64,000 bases of DNA from Agelas oroides (taxonomy: Eukaryota > Porifera > Demospongiae > Agelasida > Agelasidae). A model generated the notes under the pieces. That model made no database searches and had not been told where the DNA came from. It saw nothing but the letters and a program-made list of their open reading frames with translations. Positions 8,001-19,800 of the stretch are shown here, one piece after another. Location: contig OX422192.1 in the NCBI GenBank assembly GCA_949130485.1, positions 6,735,085 to 6,799,084 on the forward strand, written 5' to 3'. Both the position numbers and the translations under genes were made by a program. How positions within the stretch are numbered: position 1 is the first letter of the stretch; each line of letters begins with the position of its first letter.

Positions 8001-11000
8001 TAAGTAGAGCCATGGTAGAGTATAGTAGACTCAAGTAGAGTCAAGAAGAGACATGGTAGAATGTAGTAGAGTCACGTAGATCCGTGGTGGAATGGAAGAG
8101 AGACATGGTAGACAGTAGTAGAGTCATGTAGAGCCAAGTGGAGCCACGGTAGAGTGTAGTAGACCCAAGTACAACAAAGTGGGGCCATATAGTAGAGGGA
8201 AGTAGAGTGAAGTAGAGTCGAGTAGAGCCATGGTAGAGTATAGTAGAGTCAAGTAGAGTCAAGAAGAGGCATGGTACAATGTTGTAGAGTCACGTAGATC
8301 CATGGTAGAATGGAAGAGTGACATGGTAGAGAATAGTACAGTCATGTAGAGCCAAGAAGAGCCATGGTATAGTGTAGCAGAGTAAAGTAGAGTTAAGTAG
8401 AGCCATGGTAGAGTATAGTAGAGTCAAGTAGAGTCAAGAAGAGACATGGTAGAATCTAGTAGAGTCACGTAGATCCATGGTAGAATGGAGGAGTGACATG
8501 GTAGACAGTAGTAGAGTCATGTAGAGCCAAGTAGAGCCACGGTAGAGTGTAGTAGACCCAAGTACAACAAAGTGGAGCCATATAGTAGAGGGAAGTAGAG
8601 TGAAGTAGAGTCGAGTAGAGCCATGGTAGAGTATAGTACAGTCAAGTAGAGTCAAGAAGAGACATGGTAGAATGTTGTAGAGTCACGTAGATCCGTGGTA
8701 GAATGGATGAGACACATGGAAGAGAGTAGTAGAGACATGTAGAGCCATGGTAGAGTGCAGTAGAGTGAAGTAGAGCCAAGTAGAGACATTGTAGAACGTA
8801 GTAGAGTCACGTAGAGCCATGGTACAATGGAATAGAGACATGGTAGAGAGTAGTAGAGTCATGTAGAGTCAAGTGTAGCGATGGTTGAATGGAGTAGAGC
8901 CATGGTAGTGTGTTTTAAACCCAAGTAGAACCAAGTAGAGCCATTGTAGAGTATAGTAAATTAAAGTAGAGTTAAGTGGAGCCATATAGTAGAGGGATAT
9001 AGAGTGAAGTAGAGTCGAGTAGAGCCATGGTAGAGTATAGTAGAGTCAAGTAGAGTCAAGAAGAGACATGGTAGAATGTAGTAGAGTCACGTAGATCCAT
9101 GGTAGAATGGAAGAGTGACATGGTAGACAGTAGTAGAGTCATGTAGAGCCAAGTAGAGCCGCGGTAGAGTGTATTAGACCCAAGTACAACAAAGTGGAGC
9201 CATATAGTAGAGGGATCTAGAGTGAAGTAGAGTCGAGTAGAGCCATGGTAGAGTATAGTAGAGTCAAGTAGAGTCAAGAAGAGTCATTGTAGAATGTTGT
9301 AGAGTCACGTAGATCCGTGGTAGAATGGAACAGTGACATGGTAGAGAGTAGTACAGTCATGTAGAGCCAAGAAGAACCATGGTAGAGTGTAGCAGAGTAA
9401 AGTAGAGTTAAGTAGAGCCATGGTAGAGTATAGTAGAGTCAAGTAGAATCAAGAAGAGACATGGTAGAATGTAGTAGAGTCACGTAGATCCATGGTAGAA
9501 TGGAAGAGTGACATGGTAGACAGTAGTAGAGTCATGTAGAGCCAAGTAGAGCCACGGTAGAGTGTATTAGACCCAAGTACAACAAAGTGGAGCCATATAG
9601 TAGAGGGATGTAGAGTGAAGTAGAGTCGAGTAGAGCCATGGTAGAGTATAGTAGAGTCAAGTAGAGTCAAGAAGAGACATGGTAGAATGTAGTAGAGTCA
9701 TGTAGATCCGTGGTAGAATGGATGAGACACATGGTAGAGAGTAGTAGAGACATGTAGAGCCATGGTAGAGTGCAGTAGAGTGAAGTAGAGCCAAGTAGAG
9801 ACATTATAGAACGTAGTAGAGTCACGTAGAGCCATGGTACAATGGAATAGAGACATGGTAGAGAGTAGTAGAGTCATGTAGAGTCAAATCTAGCGATGGT
9901 AGAATGGAGTAGAGCCATGGTAGTGTGTTTTAAACCCAAGTATTGAACCAAGTAGAGCCATGGTAGAGTATAGTAAATTAAAGTAGAGTTAAGTGGAGCC
10001 ATATAGTAGAGGGATATAGAGTGAAGTAGAGTCGAGTAGAGCCATGGTAGAGTATAGTAGAGTCAAGTAGAGTCAAGAAGAGACATGGTAGAATGTAGTA
10101 GAGTCACGTAAATCCATGGTAGAATGGAAGAGTGACATGGTAGACAGTAGTAGAGTCATGTAGAGCCAAGTAGAGCCACGGTAGAGTGTATTAGACCCAA
10201 GTACAACAAAGTGGAGCCATATAGTAGAGGGATATAGAGTGAAGTAGAGTCGAGTAGAGCCATGGTAGAGTATAGTAGAGTCAAGTAGAGTCAAGAAGAG
10301 ACATGGTAGAATGTAGTAGACTCACGTAGATCTGTGGTAAAATGGAAGAGTGACATGGTAGAGAGTAGTAGAGTCATGTACAGCCAAGAAGAGCCATGGT
10401 AGAGTGTAGTAGAGTAAAGTAGAGTTAAGTAGAGCCATGGTAGAGTATAGTAGACTCAAGTAGAGTCAAGAAGAGACATGGTAGAATGTAGTAGAGTCAC
10501 GTAGATCCGTGGTGGAATGGAAGAGAGACATGGTAGACAGTAGTAGAGTCATGTAGAGCCAAGTGGAGCCACGGTAGAGTGTAGTAGACCCAAGTACAAC
10601 AAAGTGGGGCCATATAGTAGAGGGAAGTAGAGTGAAGTAGAGTCGAGTAGAGCCATGGTAGAGTATAGTAGAGTCAAGTAGAGTCAAGAAGAGGCATGGT
10701 ACAATGTTGTAGAGTCACGTAGATCCGTGGTACAATGGAAGAGTGACATGGTAGAGAATAGTACAGTCATGTAGAGCCAAGAAGAGCCATGGTAGAGTGT
10801 AGCAGAGTAAAGTAGAGTTAAGTAGAGCCATGGTAGAGTATAGTAGAGTCAAGTAGAGTCAAGAAGAGACATGGTAGAATGTAGTAGAGTCACGTAGATC
10901 CATGGTAGAATGGAAGAGTGACATGGTAGACAGTAGTAGAGTCATGTAGAGCCAAGTAGAGCCACGGTAGAGTGTAGTAGACCCAAGTACAACAAAGTGG

Positions 11001-12300
11001 AGCCATATAGTAGAGGGAAGTAGAGTGAAGTCGAGTCGAGTAGAGCCATGGTAGAGTATAGTACAGTAGTGTAGAGTCAAGAAGAGACATGGTAGAATGT
11101 TGTAGAGTCACGTAGATCCGTGCTAGAATGGATGCGACACATGGAAGAGAGTAGTAGAGACATGTAGAGCCATGGTAGAGTGCAGTAGAGTGAAGTAGAG
11201 CCAACTAGAGACATTGTAGAACGTAGTAGAGTCACGTAGAGCCATGGTACAATGGAATAGAGACATGGTAGAGAGTAGTAGAGTCATGTAGAGTCAAGTG
11301 TAGCGATGGTTGAATGGAGTAGAGCCATGGTAGTGTGTTTTAAACCCAAGTAGAACCAAGTAGAGCCATGGTAGAGTATAGTAAATTAAAGTAGAGTTAA
11401 GTGGAGCCATATAGTAGAGGGATATAGAGTGAAGTAGAGTCGAGTAGAGCCATGGTAGAGTATAGTAGAGTCAAGTAGAGTCAAGAAGAGACATGGTAGA
11501 ATGTAGTAGAGTCACGTAGATCCATGGTAGAATGGAAGAGTGACATGGTAGACAGTAGTAGAGTCATGTAGAGCCAAGTAGAGCCACGGTAGAGTGTATT
11601 AGACCCAAGTACAACAAAGTGGAGCCATATAGTAGAGGGATGTAGAGTGAAGTAGAGTCGAGTAGAGCCATGGTAGAGTATAGTAGAGTCAAGTAGAGTC
11701 AAGAAGAGTCATTGTAGAATGTTGTAGAGTCACGTAGATCCGTGGTAGAATGGAAGAGTGACATGGTAGAGAGTAGTACAGTCATGTAGAGCCAAGAAGA
11801 ACCATGGTAGAGTGTAGCAGAGTAAAGTAGAGTTAAGTAGAGCCATGGTAGAGTATAGTAGAGTCAAGTAGAATCAAGAAGAGACATGGTAGAATGTAGT
11901 AGAGTCACGTAGATCCATGGTAGAATGGAAGAGTGACATGGTAGACAGTAGTAGAGTCATGTAGAGCCAAGTAGAGCCACGGTAGAGTGTATTAGACCCA
12001 AGTACAACAAAGTGGAGCCATATAGTAGAGGGATGTAGAGTGAAGTAGAGTCGAGTAGAGCCATGGTAGAGTATAGTAGAGTCAAGTAGAGTCAAGAAGA
12101 GACATGGTAGAATGTAGTAGAGTCACGTAGATCCGTGGTAGAATGGATGAGACACATGGTAGAGAGTAGTAGAGACATGTAGAGCCATGGTAGAGTGCAG
12201 TAGAGTGAAGTAGAGCCAAGTAGAGACATTGTAGAACGTAGTAGAGTCACGTAGAGCCATGGTACAATGGAATAGAGACATGGTAGAGAGTAGTAGAGTC
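8000..12300 (+). repeat. Type A higher-order block, nine cores
   Basis: Cores start near 8041, 8434, 9056, 9449, 10073, 10466, 10859, 11481 and 11874. Spacings are 393, 622, 393, 624, 393, 393, 622 and 393. TTTAAA landmarks at 8914, 9929, 11339 and 12354 are 1015, 1410 and 1015 bp apart. The whole block is collinear with 29960-34014 at a constant offset of 21919. Confidence 0.82.
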
Positions 12301-12700
12301 ATGTAGAGTCAAATGTAGCGATGGTAGAATGGAGTAGAGCCATGGTAGGGTGTTTTAAACCCAAGTATTGAACCAAGTAGAGCCATGGTAGAGTATAGTA
12401 AATTAAAGTAGAGTTAAGTGGAGCCATGGTAGAGTGAAGTAGAGTGAAGTAGAGTCGAGTAGAGCCATGGTAGAGTATAGTAGAGACAAGTAAAGTCAAG
12501 AAGAGAGATGGTAGAATGTAGTAGAGCCATTTAGAGCCATGGTAGAATGGAATAGAGACATGGTAGAGAGTAGTAGAGTCATGTAGAGTCAAGTAGAGCC
12601 ATGGTAGAGTGTAGTAGAGTAAAGTAAAGCTGAGTGGAACCATGGTAGAGTGAAGTAGAGCCAAGTAGAGACATGGTAGAATGTAGTAGAGTCACGTAGA
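12300..12700 (+). repeat. Short type B block
   Basis: About 0.4 kb of B sequence matching the start of the B block at 13760. It is cut short by the right junction of the 1460-bp duplication. Confidence 0.7.
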
Positions 12701-13760
12701 GCCATGGTACAATGGAATAGAGACATGGTAGAGAGTAGTAGAGTCATGTAGAGTCAAGTGTAGCGATGGTTGAATGGAGTAGAGCCATGGTAGTGTGTTT
12801 TAAACCCAAGTAGAACCAAGTAGAGCCATGGTAGAGTATAGTAAATTAAAGTAGAGTTAAGTGGAGCCATATAGTAGAGGGATATAGAGTGAAGTAGAGT
12901 CGAGTAGAGCCATGGTAGAGTATAGTAGAGTCAAGTAGAGTCAAGAAGAGACATGGTAGAATGTAGTAGAGTCACGTAGATCCATGGTAGAATGGAAGAG
13001 TGACATGGTAGACAGTAGTAGAGTCATGTAGAGCCAAGTAGAGCCACGGTAGAGTGTATTAGACCCAAGTACAACAAAGTGGAGCCATATAGTAGAGGGA
13101 TGTAGAGTGAAGTAGAGTCGAGTAGAGCCATGGTAGAGTATAGTAGAGTCAAGTAGAGTCAAGAAGAGTCATTGTAGAATGTTGTAGAGTCACGTAGATC
13201 CGTGGTAGAATGGAAGAGTGACATGGTAGAGAGTAGTACAGTCATGTAGAGCCAAGAAGAACCATGGTAGAGTGTAGCAGAGTAAAGTAGAGTTAAGTAG
13301 AGCCATGGTAGAGTATAGTAGAGTCAAGTAGAATCAAGAAGAGACATGGTAGAATGTAGTAGAGTCACGTAGATCCATGGTAGAATGGAAGAGTGACATG
13401 GTAGACAGTAGTAGAGTCATGTAGAGCCAAGTAGAGCCACGGTAGAGTGTATTAGACCCAAGTACAACAAAGTGGAGCCATATAGTAGAGGGATGTAGAG
13501 TGAAGTAGAGTCGAGTAGAGCCATGGTAGAGTATAGTAGAGTCAAGTAGAGTCAAGAAGAGACATGGTAGAATGTAGTAGAGTCACGTAGATCCGTGGTA
13601 GAATGGATGAGACACATGGTAGAGAGTAGTAGAGACATGTAGAGCCATGGTAGAGTGCAGTAGAGTGAAGTAGAGCCAAGTAGAGACATTGTAGAACGTA
13701 GTAGAGTCACGTAGAGCCATGGTACAATGGAATAGAGACATGGTAGAGAGTAGTAGAGTC
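12700..13760 (+). repeat. Type A block, two cores
   Basis: Cores near 12941 and 13334 (393 bp apart) with a TTTAAA landmark at 12799 and the next at 13814 (1015 bp). Second copy of 11481-12300. Confidence 0.75.
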
Positions 13761-15386
13761 ATGTAGAGTCAAATGTAGCGATGGTAGAATGGAGTAGAGC
13801 CATGGTAGTGTGTTTTAAACCCAAGTATTGAACCAAGTAGAGCCATGGTAGAGTATAGTAAATTAAAGTAGAGTTAAGTGGAGCCATGGTAGAGTGAAGT
13901 AGAGTGAAGTAGAGTCGAGTAGAGCCATGGTAGAGTATAGTAGAGACAAGTAAAGTCAAGAAGAGAGATGGTAGAATGTAGTAGAGCCATTTAGAGCCAT
14001 GGTAGAATGGAATAGAGACATGGTAGAGAGTAGTAGAGTCATGTAGAGTCAAGTAGAGCCATGGTAGAGTGTAGTAGAGTAAAGTAAAGCTGAGTGGAAC
14101 CATGGTAGAGTGAAGTAGAGCCAAGTAGAGACATGGTAGAATGTAGTAGAGTCACGTAGAGCCATGGTAGAATGGAATAGTAACATGGTAGAGAGTAGTA
14201 GAGTCATGTAGAGTCACGTGTAGCCATGGTAGAATGGAGTAGAGCCATGGTAGAGTGTAGTAGACCCAAGTAGAACAAAGTAGAGCCATGGTAGAGTGTA
14301 GTAGAGTAAAGTAGAGCTAAGTGGAGCCATGGTAGAGTGAAGTAGAGTTGAGTAGAGCCATGGTAGAGTATAGTAGAGTCAAGTAGAGTCAAGAAGAGAC
14401 ATGGTAGAATGTGGTAGAGTCACGTAGATCCGTACTAGAATGGAAGAGAGACATGGTAGGGAGTAGTAGAGTCATGTAGAGCCAAGTAGAGCCATGGTAG
14501 AGTGTAGTAGAGTAAAGTAAAGCTGAGTGGAACCATGGTAGAGTAAAGTAGAGCCAAGTAGAGACATGGTAGAATGAAGTAGAGTCATGTAGAGCCATGG
14601 TAGAATGCAATAGAAACATGGTAGAGTGTAGTAGAGTCATCTAGAGTCACGTGTAGCCATGGTAGAATGGAGTATAGCCATGGTGATGTGTTGTAGACCC
14701 AAGTAGAGCCATGGTAGAGTGTAGTAGAGTAAAATAGAGTTAAGTTGAGCCATGGTAGAGTGAAGTAGAGTGAAGTAGAGTCGAATAGAGCCATGGTAGA
14801 GTATAATAGAATCAAGTAGAGTCAAGAAGAGACATGGTAGAATGTAGTAGAGTCACGTAGATCCGTGGTAGAATGGAAGAGACACACGGTAGAGAGTAGT
14901 AGAGTCATGTAGAGCCAAGTAGAGCCATGGTAGAGTGTAGTAGACCCAAGTACAACAAAGTGGAGCCATGGTAGAGTGAAGTAGAGTGAAGTAGAGTCGA
15001 GTAGAGCCATGGTAGAGTATAGTAGAGTCAAGTAGAGTAAAGAAGAGACATGGTAGAATAAAGTAGAGTCACGTACAGCCATGGTAGAATGGAATAGAGA
15101 CATGGTAGAAAGTAGTAGAGTCATGTAGGGTCAAGTGTAGCCATGGTAGAATGGAGTAGAACCATGGTAGAGTGTAGTAGACCAAAGTAGAACAAAGTAG
15201 AGCCATGGTAGAGTGTAGTAGAGTAATGTAGAGCTAAGTGGAGCCATGGTAGAGTGAAGTAGAGTCGAGTAGAGCCATGGTAGAGAATAGTAGAGTCAAG
15301 TAGAGTCAAGAAGAGACATGGTAGATTGTAGTAGACTCACGTAGATCTGTGGTAGAATGGAAGAGTGACATGGTAGAGAGTAGTAG

Positions 15387-15398
15387 CTAGCTAGCTAG
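15387..15398 (+). repeat. (CTAG)3 insertion within the array
   Basis: GTAGTAG is followed by CTAGCTAGCTAG and then AGTCATG; every sister copy reads GTAGTAGAGTCATG. The offset to the 6-kb copy changes from 9408 to 9420 here, confirming 12 inserted bases. I saw no other such run in the window. Confidence 0.85.
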
Positions 15399-16385
15399 AG
15401 TCATGTAGAGCCAAGAAGAGCCATGGTAGAGTGTAGTAGAGTAAAGTAGAGTTAAGTAGAGCCATGGTAGAGTATAGTAGAGTCAAGTAGAGTCAAGAAG
15501 AGACATGGTAGAATGTAGTAGAGTCACGTAGATCCGTGGTAGAATGGATGAGACACATGGTAGAGAGTAGTAGAGACATATAGAGCCATGGTAGAGTGCA
15601 GTAGAGTGAAGTAGAGCCAAGTAGAGACATTGTAGAATGTAGTAGAGTCACGTAGAGCCATGGTACAATGGAATAGAGACATGGTAGAGAGTAGTAAAGT
15701 CATGTAGAGTCAAGTGTAGCGATGGTAGAATGGAGTAGAGCCATGGTAGTGTGCTTTAAACCCAAGTAGAACCAAGTAGAGCCATGGTAGAGTGTAGTAA
15801 ATTAAAGTAGAGTTAAGTGGAGCCATGGTAGAGTGAAGTAGAGTGAAGTAGAGTCGAGTAGAGCCATGGTAGAGTATAGTTGAGACAAGTAAAGTCAAGA
15901 AGAGAGATGGTAGAATGTAGTAGAGCCATGTAGAGCCATGGTAGAAAGGAATAGAGACATGGTAGAGAGTAGTAGAGTCATGTAGAGTCAAGTAGAGCCA
16001 TGGTAGAGTGTAGTAGAGTAAAGTAAAGCTGAGTGGAACCATGGTAGAGTGAAGTAGAGCCAAGTAGAGACATGGTAGAATGTAGTAGAGTCACGTAGAG
16101 CCATGGTAGAATGGAATAGTAACATGGTAGAGAGTAGTAGAGTCATGTAGAGTCACGTGTAGCCATGGTAGAATGGAGTAGAGCCATGGTAGAGTGTAGT
16201 AGACCCAAGTAGAACAAAGTAGAGCCATGGTAGAGTGTAGTAGACTAAAGTAGAGCTAAGTGGAGCCATGGTAGAGTGAAGTAGAGTCGAGTAGAGCCAT
16301 GGTAGAGTATAGTAGAGTCAAGTAGAATCAAGAAGAGAAATGGTACAATGTGGTAGAGTCACGTAGATCCATACTAGAATGGAAG

Positions 16386-16400
16386 AGAGACATGGTAGAA
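16386..16400 (+). repeat. Junction of a 113-bp internal deletion
   Basis: Relative to the copy at 6968-7092, 113 bp are missing, and the offset changes from 9420 to 9307. In the full-length copy both ends of the missing segment carry AGACATGGTAGA (6968-6979 and 7081-7092). This fits unequal exchange or slippage between two identical short stretches. Confidence 0.82.
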
Positions 16401-17299
16401 TGAAGTAGAGTCATATAGAGCCATGGTAGAATGCAATAGAAACATGGTAGAGTGTAGTAGAGTCATCTAGAGTCACGTGTAGCCATGGTAGAATGGAGTA
16501 AAGCCATGGTAAAGTGTGGTAGACCCAAGTAGAGCCATGGTAGAGTGTAGTAGAGTAAAATAGAGTTAAGTTGAGCCATGGTAGAGTGAAGTAGAGTGAA
16601 GTAGAGTCGAATAGAGCCATGGTAGAGTATAATAGAATCAAGTAGAGTCAAGAAGAGACATGGTAGAATGTAGTAGAGTCACGTAGATCCGTGGTAGAAT
16701 GGAAGAGACACACGGTAGAGAGTAGTAGAGTCATGTTGAGCCAAGTAGAGCGATGGTAGAGTGTAGTAGTGTAAAGTAAAGCTAAGTGGAGCCATGGTAG
16801 AGTGAGGTAGAGTGAAGTAGAGCCAAGTAGAGACAAGGTAGAATGTAGTAGACCCAAGTAAAACAAAGTGGAGCCATGGTAGAGTGAAGTAGAGTGAAGT
16901 AGAGTCGAGTAGAGCCATGGTAGAGTATAGTAGAGTCAAGTAGAGTAAAGAAGAGACAATGTAGAATAAAGTAGAGTCACGTACAGCCATGGTAGAATGG
17001 AATAGAGACATAGTAGAAAGTAGTAGAGTCATGTAGAGTCATGTGTAGCCATGGTAGAATGCAGTAGAGCCATGGTAGAGTGTAGTAGAGTAAAGTAGAG
17101 CTAAGTGGAGCAATGGTAGAGTGAAGTAGAGTCGAGTAGAGCCATGGTAGAGAATAGTAGAGTCAAGTAGAGTCAAGAAGAGACATGGTAGAATGTAGTA
17201 GACTCACGTAGATCTGTGGTAAAATGGAAGAGTGACATGGTAGAGAGTAGTAGAGTCATGTACAGCCAAGAAGAGCCATGGTAGAGTGTAGTAGAGTAA

Positions 17300-19800
17300 A
17301 GTAGAGTTAAGTAGAGCCATGGTAGAGTATAGTAGACTCAAGTGGAGTCAAGAAGAGACATGGTAGAATGTAGTAGAGTCACGTAGATCCGTGGTGGAAT
17401 GGAAGAGAGACATGGTAGACAGTAGTAGAGTCATGTAGAGCCAAGTGGAGCCACGATAGAGTGTAGTAGACCCAAGTACAACAAAGTGGGGCCATATAGT
17501 ACAGGGAAGTAGAGTGAAGTAGAGTCGAGTAGAGCCATGGTAGAGTATAGTAGAGTCAAGTAGAGTCAAGAAGAGGCATGGTACAATGTTGTAGAGTCAC
17601 GTAGATCCGTGGTAGAATGGAAGAGTGACATGGTAGAGAATAGTACAGTCATGTAGAGCCAAGAAGAGCCATGGTAGAGTGTAGCAGAGTAAAGTAGAGT
17701 TAAGTAGAGCCATGGTAGAGTATAGTAGAGTCAAGTAGAGTCAAGAAGAGACATGGTAAAATGTAGTAGAGTCACGTAGATCCATGGTAGAATGGAAGAG
17801 TGACATGGTAGACAGTAGTAGAGTCATGTAGAGCCAAGTAGAGCCACGGTAGAGTGTAGTAGACCCAAGTACAACAAAGTGGAGCCATATAGTAGAGGGA
17901 AGTAGAGTGAAGTAGAGTCGAGTAGAGCCATGGTAGAGTATAGTACAGTCAAGTAGAGTCAAGAAGAGACATGGTAGAATGTTGTAGAGTCACGTAGATC
18001 CGTGGTGGAATGGATGAGACACATGGAAGAGAGTAGTAGAGACATGTAGAGCCATGGTAGAGTGCAGTATAGTGAAGTAGAGCCAACTAGAGACATTGTA
18101 GAACGTAGTAGAGTCACGTAGAGCCATGGTACAATGGAATAGAGACATGGTAGAGAGTAGTAGAGTCATTTAGAGTCAAGTGTAGCGATGGTTGAATGGA
18201 GTAGAGCCATGGTAGTGTGTTTTAAACCCAAGTAGAACCAAGTAGAGCCATTGTAGAGTATAGTAAATTAAAGTAGAGTTAAGTGGAGCCATATAGTAGA
18301 GGGATATAGAGTGAAGTAGAGTCGAGTAGAGCCATGGTAGAGTATAGTAGAGTCAAGTAGAATCAAGAAGAGACATGGTAGAATGTAGTAGAGTCACGTA
18401 GATCCATGGTAGAATGGAAGAGTGACATGGTAGACAGTAGTAGAGTCATGTAGAGCCAAGTAGAGCCACGGTAGAGTGTATTAGACCCAAGTACAACAAA
18501 GTGGAGCCATATAGTAGAGGGATGTAGAGTGAAGTAGAGTCGAGTAGAGCCATGGTAGAGTATAGTAGAGTCAAGTAGAGTCAAGAAGAGACATGGTAGA
18601 ATGTAGTAGAGTCACGTAGATCCGTGGTAGAATGGATGATACACATGGTAGAGAGTAGTAGAGACATGTAGAGCCATGGTAGAGTGCAGTAGAGTGAAGT
18701 AGAGCCAAGTAGAGACATTGTAGAACGTAGTAGAGTCACGTAGATCCATGGTACAATGGAATAGAGACATGGTAGAGAGTAGTAGAGTCATGTAGAGTCA
18801 AGTGTAGCGATGGTTTAATGGAGTAGAGCCATGGTAGTGTGTTTTAAACCCAAGTAGAACCAAGTAGAGCCATTGTAGAGTATAGTAAATTAAAGTAGAG
18901 TTAAGTGGAGCCATATAGTAGAGGGATATAGAGTGAAGTAGAGTCTAGTAGAGCCATGGTAGAGTATAGTAGAGTCAAGTAGAGTCAAGAAGAGACATGG
19001 TAGAATGTAGTAGAGTCACGTAGATCCATGGTAGAATGGAAGAGTGACATGGTAGACAGTAGTAGAGTCATGTAGAGCCAAGTAGAGCCACGGTAGAGTG
19101 TATTAGACCCAAGTACAACAAAGTGGAGCCATATAGTAGAGGGATGTAGAGTGAAGTAGAGTCGAGTAGAGCCATGGTAGAGTATAGTAGAGTCAAGTAG
19201 AGTCAAGAAGAGTCATTGTAGAATGTTGTAGAGTCACGTAGATCCGTGGTAGAATGGAAGAGTGACTTGGTAGAGAGTAGTACAGTCATGTAGAGCCAAG
19301 AAGAACCATGGTAGAGTGTAGCAGAGTAAAGTAGAGTTAAGTAGAGCCATGGTAGAGTATATTAGAGTCAAGTAGAATCAAGAAGAGACATGGTAGAATG
19401 TAGTAGAGTCACGTAGATCCATGGTAGAATGGAAGAGTGACATGGTAGACAGTAGTAGAGTCATGTAGAGCCAAGTAGAGCCACGGTAGAGTGTATTAGA
19501 CCCAAGTACAACAAAGTGGAGCCATATAGTAGAGGGATGTAGAGTGAAGTAGAGTCGAGTAGAGCCATGGTAGAGTATAGTAGAGTCAAGTAGAGTCAAG
19601 AAGAGACATGGTAGAATGTAGTAGAGTCACGTAGATCCGTGGTAGAATGGATGAGACACATGGTAGAGAGTAGTAGAGACATGTAGAGCCATGGTAGAGT
19701 GCAGTAGAGTGAAGTAGAGCCAAGTAGAGACATTGTAGAACGTAGTAGAGTCACGTAGAGCCATGGTACAATGGAATAGAGACATGGTAGAGAGTAGTAG
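17300..19800 (+). repeat. Type A block, five cores
   Basis: Cores near 17348, 17741, 18363, 18985 and 19378, spaced 393, 622, 622 and 393. It is collinear with 8041-9277 (offset 9307) and, from 18363, with 520-1756 (offset 17843) and 55801-57037 (offset 37438). Two consecutive 622-bp units are unusual. Confidence 0.78.

Larger units (their letters stand above)
11481..14124 (+). repeat. 1460-bp tandem duplication spanning an A/B junction
   Basis: Landmarks at 11481, 11874 and 12299 recur at 12941, 13334 and 13759, each exactly 1460 bp later. The second copy starts after only ~370 bp of type B, producing two TTTAAA sites just 445 bp apart (12354 and 12799). The junction lies near 12665-12715, where B-type flank changes to the A-type GTACAATGGAATAGAGAC. 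Confidence 0.82.
13760..17300 (+). repeat. Type B satellite block
   Basis: Collinear with 5414-8000 from about 14822. It contains two distinguishing events relative to that copy: the (CTAG)3 insertion at 15387-15398 and a 113-bp loss at about 16386-16397. Confidence 0.75.
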
